From the NCBI GenBank assembly GCA_947652605.1, contig OX393577.1, positions 24,121,466-24,185,465 on the forward strand: a stretch of 64,000 nt of DNA, in the 5' to 3' direction. Position numbers and translations under genes: made by a program. This document shows, piece by piece, positions 10,901-20,281 of this stretch. Within the stretch, counting starts at the first letter, position 1; each line of letters begins with the position of its first letter. This DNA is from Elmis aenea. Its lineage: Eukaryota; Arthropoda; Insecta; Coleoptera; Elmidae. Below the pieces are notes generated by a model that searched no databases, had not been told where the DNA came from, and worked only from the letters and a program-made list of their open reading frames with translations.

Positions 10901-13900
10901 TACAAATTAGTGGACCGGTAGCTTGTTTCGTACTCTTTAAATATCATTATAAAAAGGCTAACCACACATGAATCTTTTATTAGCAAAAGGTTAAACATGT
11001 CTTAAACGTTAAGCTACAATTCTTAATAAAAAATTGTATACAAAGTGGTACCGAAGGCAAAATACGACATCAAATATTTTATACAGTACGATTTTGGCAT
11101 TTTTATACAAAACTGTAGTTTCCCACAACTTTTGTTAATGATAGGCACACTTTGCTGAACATTATCTTGTTCCATTCGCATATAATAATAGCTAAAGCCC
11201 TAAGTGTTATTAATTAAAATTTGTAGGTAGATTATGATCCAATACCTACACCAATACCGTTGCAACCCCTCGAGTTTAATTCCTCAATATCGGATAATTT
11301 AGATGAAACCACTTACTCCACTATGCGTAACATTACTGAGGAAATTGAAAACCGCATAGTGGAATATGTGCCAGTAAGTATTTAATTATGGAATTAGACG
11401 ACATACACAGATGAACTTTAATTGCAGACTTACCTGTATAGTTCTGCTTTGGCCCTGGCCGCTGTGTCGGTTTTCCTTAGAATGGATTTTCTTTTAAAAT
11501 TGGTTCTAATGGTCGCGACCGTTATCGCACACATCTCTATCTATGGTTACCTTGATTTTTTCCGGGAATATCACGATGCTCATGATGACGAGTAAGTACT
11601 TTTTGTTTTAAGTTTGAATGTGAAAGTTTATTTTAATCACAAAAGACAAATATTACGTGCGATTTCTTCATGCGGCCATGTAATTACGTTGTCAAGATAT
11701 TTTTGCAATTTCTCGCCGTCTGCCTGTCCCCCTTACTGACAATTTTATTATCACAATTTTAAGGCACAATTTTAAGGCACAATTTTTAATTCCTTATGTA
11801 TAACACACATTTTTTTTACTAATAAAAATAAAAGCAGAATTTTTCTATCACTCAAAGATTGTGGAAAACGTTCAAAAATACAATTTTTATTTTTTAAATA
11901 TCGGATTTCCGATTTGCGATCTCCATTTTTTCGTTCTCTAGTCCTCTCTCCCTCATGTCCTTGTCTATGCCTTCTCTCCAATGTCTCCTTCGTCTGCCTC
12001 GTATTCTTCTGCCTTTGGGTTGCCCGTTTTCACATTTGCTTTGGGTTTCTATGTTTGGCCATTCGCTGTGTACGCCCATACCATAATAATTATTTATTTC
12101 TGATTGTAATTGTATGTATAATATCCATAATTCTTTTATATGCTGGTTCGTTATTCATACTTTGAATATCCTGGCCGCTGTTCTCCAAAAAAATCATTTA
12201 AGTTGTACTTTATATTCCCCCTGTTCACTTTTTTAGCAAAGATACATAAAATAAAGCAATATGTGAACTAAATGCAGTAAACTAATAAATTTTTATTGTT
12301 TTTACCTGCTTGTTAATATAAATAATTCAGATAGTAATACATTAAATTGCTTTAGTACATTTAGTACATGATTAATTTTCTATATTGCTCTACATACTCT
12401 ACAATATATGTACATATACAACAAAAGAATAATACTGCTGTTATTAATTATTGAACATTATAAACCAATACACGATCCCTGAACTCTAGCGAACTATTAT
12501 TTTGTCATAATTGTTTCATGCATTTTTATTGTTACATCTTCAGAATTTTGATGATATGTAAATGGCACTGTAGATAATTGATAAACATTTTACATAGATT
12601 CTCGTCAATCCCTTTTGAAGTAAAAGGTGCGCTGGTCCTAATGGTTCTAGTGATTTTGTTCCATATTCTGGATCGACAAATACAATTTACATCGAGAACA
12701 GATTTCCTGTGGAAAGCAAAGCTTAAAGTTGAGCAAGACGAAGTTGAAACGATGAGAGGCATAAATAAGGTAAAACGTGTGTGTTTTGGAATGTCTGAGC
12801 TTCAGTAATATTTCAACAGATTCTGCTGGAGAATATTCTACCTGCTCACGTAGCAGAGCACTTCCTAGCCACACGTGACACCCAAGAATTATACCACGAG
12901 AGATATCCATGCATTGCTGTTATGTTTGCGTCCATACCGAACTACAAAGAATTTTATGATGAAAACGATGTCAACAAACAAGGACTTGAGTGTCTACGAC
13001 TGCTCAACGAAATAATCTGCGAATTTGATAAAGTACGGAAGCAGATATCGCTTTAAAGTCAAAACTGATTATTTTATTTTACAGTTACTGCTGAAACCCA
13101 AATTTAGTTGCATTGAAAAAATTAAAACTATAGGCAGTACATACATGCTAGCGTCTGGATTAAGACCAGGTAAAGAAGATGGGAAGCGGGTGAGTACCAG
13201 GTTTTTATTACCGTTAAATGTATTAATTTGTTTTGCGATTTTGCACGCTACAGGACAATCAAAAGGTAAATCTTACTAATCGGCTCAAAGTTTTAGAAGT
13301 GTATTGTACTTTAAAAATTAAAAATAGGTATAAGGTGTTCAAAATGCGACGTAGTAATCTCGTTTATCCTAAAAGCTTTGAAGTCAATTAAATTGAGGCG
13401 AAAAGAGCATATCTGAAAAAAATTAAGCTCAGTTATTCACTTTAGATTTAAATGCGATAAATTTTACAAAAAATGTATAAGAATCTTTTGTTTTAGTCTT
13501 GTAATATTTCATTTAAAAAACTAAGAAATGTAAACTTTATCTACTTTATAAGGTATTACGAATGCAGCATTTCCTTAAAAATTTTCAAAGACGTCAGCTT
13601 TGCCTTACCGTTAATTGCCAAAGATGCAAAATGAGATTTCCTGTTGCTTCTCGTTACTTTACAAAGAGAAACGTCACGTAATGGGCTGTGTAATTATTAT
13701 TTGAATTACTGTGAAGACAACGACGATGTGTCGAGTGCTTTAATTTGTAAACTTGGTGAATGCCTTGTTAGGTTACGATTGCGTTGGAGAGCAAACTAGA
13801 AGCATTGTTGTTGAAAGTAGCTTTGGTATAGTAAATTAGGGAAAGTTTAGCTTTGTATTTATTGTGCTAGAACTAGCTCTAAGATCGGTATAGAATATCT

Positions 13901-16027
13901 ATGAAACTCGATTAGTATAGGACGAACCTAATTATTCATACTAAGCGTTAATCCTTAAAGTCTAGCAATAAGTAAATATGTACAGGGTTCTCGTTTTTCG
14001 AGGGCCACTATGGGGATCTCGTAAACGGTAAGAGTTACGACTTCGGTTAAATTAGGGCAAAGTTGTATATTCAGGTGCTTAATAATTCGATGCAAACAGA
14101 ACTTATCTAGCTCTTTTAGTTTTTGAGAAAGTAAAAAAGTGGATTTTTGTTTTTTGTCCGTAACTTTTTCATTTGATGTCGAATTTAATTTCTGTTGAAA
14201 CTTTTTCATGGCCACTTTTTGCAAGGAATCAGAATCCCCAATTATTTTTTCCGTGCGACGTTTCGTTTTTTTAAAACCATCATCAGGTCATTTTTTTCTT
14301 ATAGACGCTATATCTGATTTTAACGCCAATTTGTAGAGCATTTTCTTCTGAATTCGACAATGTATAACAATTGGGACTTTTTTGAAACAATTGTTGTTAC
14401 AAATGGCAAAAACAAAGATTTAATTTAAAACAAATCCTAATCGGCATGATAAACAATTGTCTTTGTCCCTTTTTCCTTGAAAGTACGTAAGTTAACCGCA
14501 TGAAATTACTATTAAAGAGATTTAATTAAAAAAATAGGTATTAATAAATATGTTAGAAATGCATTATCATTGTTCACTTATTAGCAAATATTTTTAGAAT
14601 ATTTTCTTCGGTTAAGTAATAAATTTCTCTAAAATGTGTATTTAATCCTTATTTGGCATACAATTATTTGTAACAAAAATTACCAGTTATGCCTTTTATC
14701 TGCGTTAATTACTTCTAATAAGCAAAAAGCGTAAACAGATTTCTGGACGTTTTTTGTAAACTATGAACACTTATATTATTTGATTACGAAAATTTTGTTA
14801 CAAATAATTGTATGCCAAATAAGGATTACATACATATTTTAGAGAAATTTATTACTTAACCAAAGAAAATATTTTAAAAATATTTGCTAATAAGTGAACA
14901 ATGTTAATGCATTCCTAATAAATTTATTATTACCTATTTTTTTAATTAAATCCCTTTAATAGTAATTTCATGCGGTTTACTTACGTGCTTTCAAGGAAAA
15001 AGGGACAAAAACAATTATTTACCATGCCGATTAGGATTTGTTTTAAAAAAAATACTTGTTTTTGCCATTTTTAACAACAATTGTTTTAAAAAAGTCCCAA
15101 GTAAATACATTATTGAATTCAGAAAAAAATGCTCTACAAATTGGCTTTAAAATCAGATATAGCGTCCATAAGAAAAAATTGACCTGATGATGGTTTTAAA
15201 AAATCGAAACGTCGCACGGAAAATATAATTGGGGATTCTGATTTCTTGCAAAAAGTTAACATGAAAAAGTTTTTACTGAAATTAAATTCGACTCAAATGA
15301 AAAAGTTACGGGCAAAAAACAAAAATCCACTTTTTTACTTTTTCTCCTATATCTCAAAAACTAAAAAAGCTAGATAAGTTCTGTCAAATTATTAAGCACC
15401 TGAATATACAACTTTGCCCCAATTTAACCGAAGTCGTAACTCTTACCGTTTACGAGATCCCCATAGTAGCCCTCGAAAAACGAGAACCCTGTATATGTAT
15501 CTATATCTACCCATTTAATCCGTATATCTATGTCTGATTTTTGATTGAATAAAATAGATTATGGATTATTGGAGTAAGTTGTTGATACTGATTACAGGAA
15601 GCAAGCCGCAAAGAAGAACATATCATCATCGCTTTAGTAGAGTTTGCAGTAGCGCTCATGACCAGCTTGGATCAAATAAACAGAGACTCTTTCCAAAGGT
15701 TCAAACTTCGAGTTGGTAAGTCGCTATTATTTTTTTTTTCTCCTTAAACTTCATTTTTACTATTTGTGGTAAGGTTTAAACCACGGCCCCGTAATAGCGG
15801 GCGTAGTAGGTGCTCAAAAACCCCAGTATGATATTTGGGGCAATACCGTAAATGTGGCGTCTAGGATGGATTCCTGCGGCATCATGGGTCGCATCCAAGT
15901 TACCGAAAATACGGCCAAGATCCTCATGAACGCGGGATATTCGTGTGAATGCCGGGGTCCTACATACGTTAAGGGCAAAGGGACGTTAACGACATATTTT
16001 GTCAAAACACAGTTTGACGATAAGTAA
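4787..16027 (+). CDS. Ac76E: Adenylyl cyclase (AC2/4/7 class), 3' half of the gene, nine exons
   Basis: Membrane adenylyl cyclase, which makes cAMP from ATP under G-protein control. Joined exons are 4787-4954, 10014-10245, 11227-11373, 11428-11591, 12598-12769, 12820-13032, 13085-13189, 15598-15715 and 15774-16027, giving 523 residues in one open frame to TAA. Residues about 20-255 hold the second six-helix membrane block (M2), with two N-glycosylation sequons (NSS, NIT) in the loop between helices 9 and 10. Residues about 270-520 are the C2 catalytic domain: [15 protein letters not shown], then [11 protein letters not shown] (adenine-contact Lys), [15 protein letters not shown] (Asp, plus the transition-state Asn and Arg) and VKGKGTL (phosphate-contact Lys). 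[15 protein letters not shown] and [11 protein letters not shown] place it in the AC2/4/7 group, whose Drosophila member is Ac76E. M1, C1 and the start codon are upstream of the window. Every junction has GT-AG ends and matching phase. Confidence 0.93.
5593..6009. mobile_element. hAT MITE (CAGGGGTCGGCAAC ends)
   Basis: Starts CAGGGGTCGGCAACGTGG and ends GGTTGCCGACCCCTG. The flanks CTCTAGAT (5585-5592) and CTCTAGAG (6010-6017) agree at 7 of 8 bases, the hAT duplication length. The interior contains a direct repeat of AAAAAGTTGCCAGCGGTCTA at about 5847 and 5879. No coding part. Confidence 0.85.
7618..7735. repeat. Degenerate short tandem repeat (TTCGAGCAATT)
   Basis: About eight imperfect copies of an 11-16 nt unit based on TTCGAGCAATT or TTCGAGGAAC, inside the Harbinger element. 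Confidence 0.65.
7873..8133 (+). pseudogene. MADF-domain-like protein of a Harbinger element, truncated
   Basis: Eighty-six residues. [20 protein letters not shown] and [20 protein letters not shown] resemble the second half of a MADF/Myb-like DNA-binding domain (D-W-EI ... LKKKM-SLL-S-RRE--K). This is the type encoded as the accessory protein by PIF/Harbinger transposons. The N-terminal part of the domain is degenerate, the reading frame ends early, and no DDE transposase is visible. The assignment rests on my pattern match and on the TAA-flanked element around it. Confidence 0.55.
9254..9774. mobile_element. Fold-back element, TA|CAGGG ends (521 bp)
   Basis: The arms TACAGGGTGTTTCTTAAATA and its complement continue for about 200 nt each with mismatches (GTTACACCCTCTAAAGGG against CCCCTTTAGGGGGATGTAAC). 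The flanks are TA on both sides. It lies in the long cyclase intron, 240 bp before exon b. Confidence 0.8.
10014..10245 (+). CDS. Ac76E: Ac76E exon b: TM8 and TM9
   Basis: A T-run and cag acceptor precede the exon, and the donor is gtatgt. It encodes [20 protein letters not shown], a Cys/Pro-rich loop ([20 protein letters not shown]), then the helix [20 protein letters not shown]. Comparison with the vertebrate AC2 layout (VLPK followed directly by the next helix) indicates that no exon is missing in the 5.06 kb intron before it. Confidence 0.92.
10246..11226 (+). other. Ac76E: Ac76E intron, nothing else recognised
   Basis: From gtatgt to ttgtag, phase 0. No element found. Confidence 0.7.
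11227..11373 (+). CDS. Ac76E: Ac76E exon c: extracellular loop
   Basis: Phase 0 exon of 49 codons starting [20 protein letters not shown]. It contains the sequons NSS and NIT, fitting the glycosylated loop between helices 9 and 10 of membrane cyclases. Acceptor ttgtag, donor gtaagt. Confidence 0.9.
11428..11591 (+). CDS. Ac76E: Ac76E exon d: TM10 and TM11
   Basis: Encodes [20 protein letters not shown] and [20 protein letters not shown], two membrane helices, ending EYHDAHDD. The intron before it is only 54 nt. The exon ends with GA, which joins the A of the next exon to give Glu. Confidence 0.92.
11592..12597 (+). other. Ac76E: Ac76E intron of 1.0 kb
   Basis: From gtaagt to atag, joining GA and A into Glu. 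It holds an antisense retrotransposon scrap (11890-12100). The remainder is AT-rich with nothing recognised. Confidence 0.75.
11890..12100 (-). pseudogene. Scrap of a non-LTR reverse transcriptase C-terminus
   Basis: Read on the - strand: [20 protein letters not shown] and RERGLENE resemble the Arg-rich end of RTE/jockey-type polymerases (G-R-RGRPR--W-DGI-KDM-ERGL). About 60 residues only, without catalytic motifs. Different from the copy at 1775-3206. Confidence 0.55.
12598..12769 (+). CDS. Ac76E: Ac76E exon e: TM12 and start of the cytosolic C2 region
   Basis: Encodes [20 protein letters not shown] and then [19 protein letters not shown], the signature region between the last helix and C2. 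Acceptor atag, donor gtaaaa. The following intron is 50 nt. Confidence 0.92.
12820..13032 (+). CDS. Ac76E: Ac76E exon f: C2 domain, first part
   Basis: Seventy-one codons beginning [20 protein letters not shown] and including [20 protein letters not shown] and [19 protein letters not shown], all C2 core segments. Donor gtacgg, followed by a 52 nt intron. Confidence 0.95.
13085..13189 (+). CDS. Ac76E: Ac76E exon g: C2 domain, adenine-contact segment
   Basis: Thirty-five codons with [20 protein letters not shown]. The Lys of EKIKTIG is the conserved purine-contact residue. The exon ends [11 protein letters not shown], a region of variable length in the family, followed by the donor gtgagt. Confidence 0.94.
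13254..13265 (+). CDS. Ac76E: Candidate 12-nt microexon (DNQK)
   Basis: Twelve bases GACAATCAAAAG are bounded by gctacag on the left and gtaaat on the right. They lie 64 nt after the previous donor, the usual size of the short introns in this gene (50-58 nt). The microexon is phase 0 on both sides and would insert Asp-Asn-Gln-Lys into a variable loop between the adenine-contact segment and the next helix. Skipping it also keeps the frame, so it could be an alternative exon. Confidence 0.5.
13981..15493. mobile_element. Fold-back element in the C2-domain intron (1.5 kb)
   Basis: The arms start TACAGGGTTCTCGTTTTTCG and end in its complement, and stay closely matched for roughly 700 nt each. 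They share CCCATAGT--CCCTCG, ACCATCATCAGGTCA and TTGGCATACAATTATTTG segments in inverted form. The flanks AATATGTA and TATATGTA resemble a short duplication. The copy lies between exon g and exon h of the cyclase. Confidence 0.85.
15598..15715 (+). CDS. Ac76E: Ac76E exon h: C2 domain, middle
   Basis: Encodes [20 protein letters not shown] and [10 protein letters not shown] up to the first base of a Gly codon. Acceptor attacag, donor gtaagt. The preceding intron carries a 1.5 kb fold-back element. Confidence 0.94.
15774..16027 (+). CDS. Ac76E: Ac76E last exon: catalytic end of C2 and stop
   Basis: Starts with GT, completing Gly, then [20 protein letters not shown]. It contains [10 protein letters not shown] (catalytic Asn and Arg) and [12 protein letters not shown] (Lys), and ends KTQFDDK then TAA. 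The protein stops soon after the catalytic core, shorter than the AC2 tail. The acceptor is an unusual AAG after a weak pyrimidine tract. Confidence 0.94.
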
Positions 16028-16262
16028 TAAGTGTGATACGAGTGTGATTTTACATTATTAATTATTTATTTCGTAAGCGCTATTAATTAACTACCTGCTC
16101 CGTGAGTGTAAAGATTATTATGTTATTGTTGCATTTTCAGTTTATCAAATTTTATTTGTTTTAACCAAATTTTTCCCATTTATAATGTTCTAAGAATAAG
16201 TTTTACCAATAACTACTATTAATTTGTTTGACTACTAATAATGTTCACTCTTTAAATAAAAC
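16028..16262 (+). other. Ac76E: Ac76E 3' UTR with polyadenylation signal
   Basis: AT-rich sequence after the stop. The hexamer AATAAA at 16255-16260 is the first good polyadenylation signal, so cleavage is expected some 10-30 nt beyond it. The transcript end was not observed and is inferred. Confidence 0.6.
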
Positions 16263-17163
16263 GGTTCTATACAAAAACAAAAAAACAATTCAATATCAGT
16301 ACTATCAAGAGCCTCTTATCGCAGAATAACAACATAGAACATATACTACGTTTACATGCACTACTTAATACGCATTCAGCCAATTCGCATTACATTAATT
16401 CAAAATTATTTTTGTTTATTTTCACAAACAAGTGAGATATAGTCATAAAACGAAAAGTCGAAAAATCGAGTTATCGGTAATAACTCGAAAACAAAAGACG
16501 ATAACCAATTTGAGTTTTCACCATTAACCTTTTCTCGAAAAAAGAGATCGAGGATGCGCGATCCGTTTTTTGATACCTACGTCTTAATAGTTACCGAGAT
16601 TCCCTATTAAAACATCGAAATTTGCCCACCCTGTACGCTAATGCGCATTTTACTTATCCTGGTTTCATATGTGGCTAGAACGCTAACTTCGAGTTTTATT
16701 TTACATGTAAACAGTTAAACCCAGTTTTATTTACAAATTTCGCAGACAAGCCAACATTGCAAAAATAGTGTCAGCTATAGATGTAATAACCTGACTTTTA
16801 TATTATTATGGAATTAATCAAGAAAAATAAAGTTTGGAAATAACCGAATACAAACATAATACTGTAAATTGTTGTAAAAAATTTAGTTTTAGTTGTTTTC
16901 GGCACCTACAATAATTATTGTTAACCACCACAAACGTTTATAAAGTTTAATGCTGATGTTGGCAATACAAATCTATTAACTTTGGGAGTTGTACCAATGC
17001 GTATTTGCTCTACATATAAACAAACAGCCCTCGATGCGTATTAAGATAAATACGTATTAACAGTCAATGCGCAATAATTTCACTATGTTAAACGTATTAT
17101 AGATAGTTCCATTTTTTAATGGATTTTAAGCACGAAATTTTTAGATTATGGTATTTCTTTTAA
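16263..17163. other. Intergenic; solo right end of a CAGGG-family element at about 16440-16635
   Basis: The stretch near 16530-16635 reads ...TTACCGAGATTCCC... and ends CCACCCTGTA, the right-end pattern of the TA|CAGGG fold-backs. No matching left arm is present nearby. The remainder shows nothing. Confidence 0.4.
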
Positions 17164-17482
17164 GCGCCCCTGCACACGAGCGTCAAGTTGACGCGCGATA
17201 CATTTCGTGACGCGCGGGTGTTATCGCTGGACCCTGCACACGGCGGCGTCAATTTCTCGCTCGCCGCGGCTCATAGTTCAGTTTGACATGCACCAGCCTA
17301 TCCTTTGACGCGCGATGTGGCAGATCTCGCGCGTCTATAAATTATCGCGCGTCAGTTCGTACCATCGCGCGTCTATTTACCGCTCGTGTGCAGTCGCCAA
17401 TATAATTTAATGTAAAGCCAAGACGCGCGAACATTTATCGCGGGATATCGCGCGTCAACTTGACGCTCGTGTGCAGGGGCGC
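17164..17482. mobile_element. GC-rich Harbinger-type MITE
   Basis: The ends GCGCCCCTGCACACGAGCGT and its perfect complement continue with GTCAAGTTGACGCGCGATA. TAA lies on both sides (17161-17163, 17483-17485). The interior is rich in CGCGCGTC repeats and has no coding potential. Confidence 0.85.
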
Positions 17483-19395
17483 TAAGTCATAACATATGGA
17501 GATGGCAGATTATTCGATTATTGTATAATTATTGTACAAATTATAAATATTTCTGATGATTGACAATAAGAATATATTTTACTCACCATCAGAACTTAAG
17601 GAGCAGGTAGATCCGTTCGACAAATTACCGATTACCGAATGTTTTAATTTATTGTGGTGTTGCAAATTTCGCTAATTGTAGTAAAGGTAATGTCAATTAA
17701 TAGACAGCATGACGCGCCATGTGCTTTTTGTAGTGTTCAGAATTTCTCTATGTACTTAATTTTTACTAGAAAATTTTGTTGTAGATAATACTGGCAAGTA
17801 GTTAATAAGTGAAAGTTAAATTTGGCCCTTTTTGGTGCTTATATTAGCGAATATAACCAACACCAATAAATTTAAGTGCAAGGGTGGACTAGGTGTTTTT
17901 CACCGGTTTTTATCACAAAAGGCCTCTTATATATGTATATAGGTACCTACATCATCAGTCCAAAAATGTAAAACTATTGTGCATCATCACTATCATATTT
18001 TTCCAGCAAAGTGACTACTTTACAATAGCCCAAAGGTATCATTATGTGAACTTTAGACCTAATCCGCCCTTGTCTAAATGTAATTATAATGCTAAACATG
18101 CTTTTCAAAATAAGGTAGTTTAAACAATCATGTATCAATGTACCTTTAAATAAAAACCACGTCATTATTTTTATTAACTTTTACTACGAAAACTGTCATG
18201 TGTTTATTATCATTATTTTTATATAATCAGTTTCATTATTACGAAAACCTGCAATAATTAGATTTCAGTTTGTTGGTAGTTTAGTAATTTAGGAAATTGT
18301 ACCTGCATTCAGCAAAAAATAATTATTTATTGCTTGTAAACATTATATACCCTTGTAGACGGAAATTATCAAACAAATGAACATATGAATTAATATGCTA
18401 GTGTAATTATTTTTTTATAAAAATTGTTAGAATATCAACAAAAATGGAGGATTATAAGTTACAACGCAATTATTATGCTTAAAAAATTTTAATATTTTAA
18501 AGTTTTTAACAGAAAACGAGTTAAATCAGCTATAATAACATTTTTTTGCACTTGTACGAATACGTCTATCTTTGTTTAAAAAAAAATATAATAACTTTCT
18601 ACCCTATTTTATAAACGTTTAAATTATTTAAGTTATTTATTTCTTAAAATAAATAAACTGCGACAAAAATCACTAATATTTCTCCAAAAAATCTTTCGTC
18701 GAAATGTAAGTCCAATTTCAAGGAAGAGATCTTTCGAAAAATGATGTTATTTTTAATTAAACTCGTTCTACCCTATTTGGAATGCCACAAATTAAAAACT
18801 ACACAACACATGTTCAATCCCTAGACCAACAGATAAACATTAATTTTTGCGGAGTAAATTGTTGATGCAACGAACACAAATTTTACGGCAATTTGCATAT
18901 TATGCGCCATAAAATTCACAGCTTCAATTCGAGTCGAACGAAGGTGTAAATTGCGCTTCAACACTGTGACTGTTGGCTATTTTAATTACTTTTCAGTAAT
19001 CGCACTGTAAAAATGCTCTAAACAGCATTTTAAAATAGTTCTCGTCCGTAGGTCTTTAGCAATACTACTCACTAGCAAAATAATCTTGAGTATACAACGT
19101 TATATAATTTTTGTAGTAGAATATTGTTTTATTCTTTTACAAGAAAATTTATCAAATCAAATCAAATTTTTGTCTATAAAGCGGCATAAAATTTTAACTT
19201 ATTGCACAAAACTCATTTAAGGTTACAGCACCTTTAATCAAATACTAAAGACATTGATGTTATACAACCAGACCTAAGGTAAATAACTTACTTTAACAAG
19301 AAATAGTTAACGTTTTATATGGTACTTATAATCCTCCAATTTGTAAAATTGCAGTGAATTATTTTTTAAGACGTTGCATGACTATGACCAAAACT
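17483..19395. other. Intergenic, nothing recognised
   Basis: AT-rich sequence with short chance open frames only. Confidence 0.5.
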
Positions 19396-19671
19396 ATAAA
19401 AACTTGAAACGCTTCCATTTTTCATATCCCAAAAGATAATCGATGCTTACCAAATGTAGTCATGGTTTAAGGTCAACGCACACCGGCGCGTTTCCGACGC
19501 GGTCGCGGGCGCGGTCACGATAATAAGTAACCTTGGTTACCAATTATCGTGACCGCGCCTGCGACCGCGTCGAGATCGCGCCGGTGTGAGTTGACCTTAA
19601 ACCATGACTACATTTGGTAAGCATCGATTATCTTTTGGGATATGAAAAATGGAAGCGTTTCAAGTTTTTAT
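19396..19671. repeat. Perfect palindrome interrupted at its centre by a MITE
   Basis: Arms of about 76 nt, from ATAAAAACTTGAAACGCTTC to CATGGTTTA, are complementary without a mismatch that I can find. The centre holds a GC-rich MITE (19474-19597) of the same family as 88-283. Before that insertion the site would have been an uninterrupted palindrome with TTTAAA at the middle. Confidence 0.85.
19474..19597. mobile_element. GC-rich Harbinger-like MITE, second copy
   Basis: AGGTCAACGCACACCGGCGC at the left end and GAGTTGACC at the right, with the same core as the copy at 88-283 (GATAATAAGTAACCTTGGTT). TTA/TAA at both borders. Confidence 0.75.
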
Positions 19672-20281
19672 TTTTTACTCTTTTCAATTGCATTTGTAAA
19701 AGTACAATATTTTTTTTTCCTTTACCATCTTGTTGCTAATCGTATTTTTTATATTTACAATAATTTATAATCGTTTAGAGGGAGCAATAAAACGGCTCTC
19801 TGTACATAGGTATTTATATTTTCAATAAAAATTTTTTTGAATGTGTGCTTTTTATTTTTTTCCTTATAATTATTGATGGGGTCTTTGAGGACTTCTTTAT
19901 GGTCCGGTTTTTAAAAAAACATCTTTTTGAGTGTAGAATTTGTACAGTTCTTAATATAACCCAAGGCCAGTGGCGTAGTTAGAGTCTAAGCTACCTGGGG
20001 CGGTCCCTGAGTTAAGGGTGCCAACTCTTAATTTTAAGCAAACAGAGATCGACAAAAAAGTGGGGGAAGACAAGATGCGCCGCAGACGATGTTTTTGAAT
20101 TTTAGATGTTCAAACGTGTTTTAATGCAAAGTTAGATAATAATGTAGAGTACTTTACCATCATTCAAAATTACAGTTTTATGGCAGGATATATTCTGATT
20201 TTTATTTTTTTAAATCAGATTGTCTCCACCCCCACGAAATTATTTTTAATAAGGGTAAAAACTTTCACTAATAGTTTTCAG

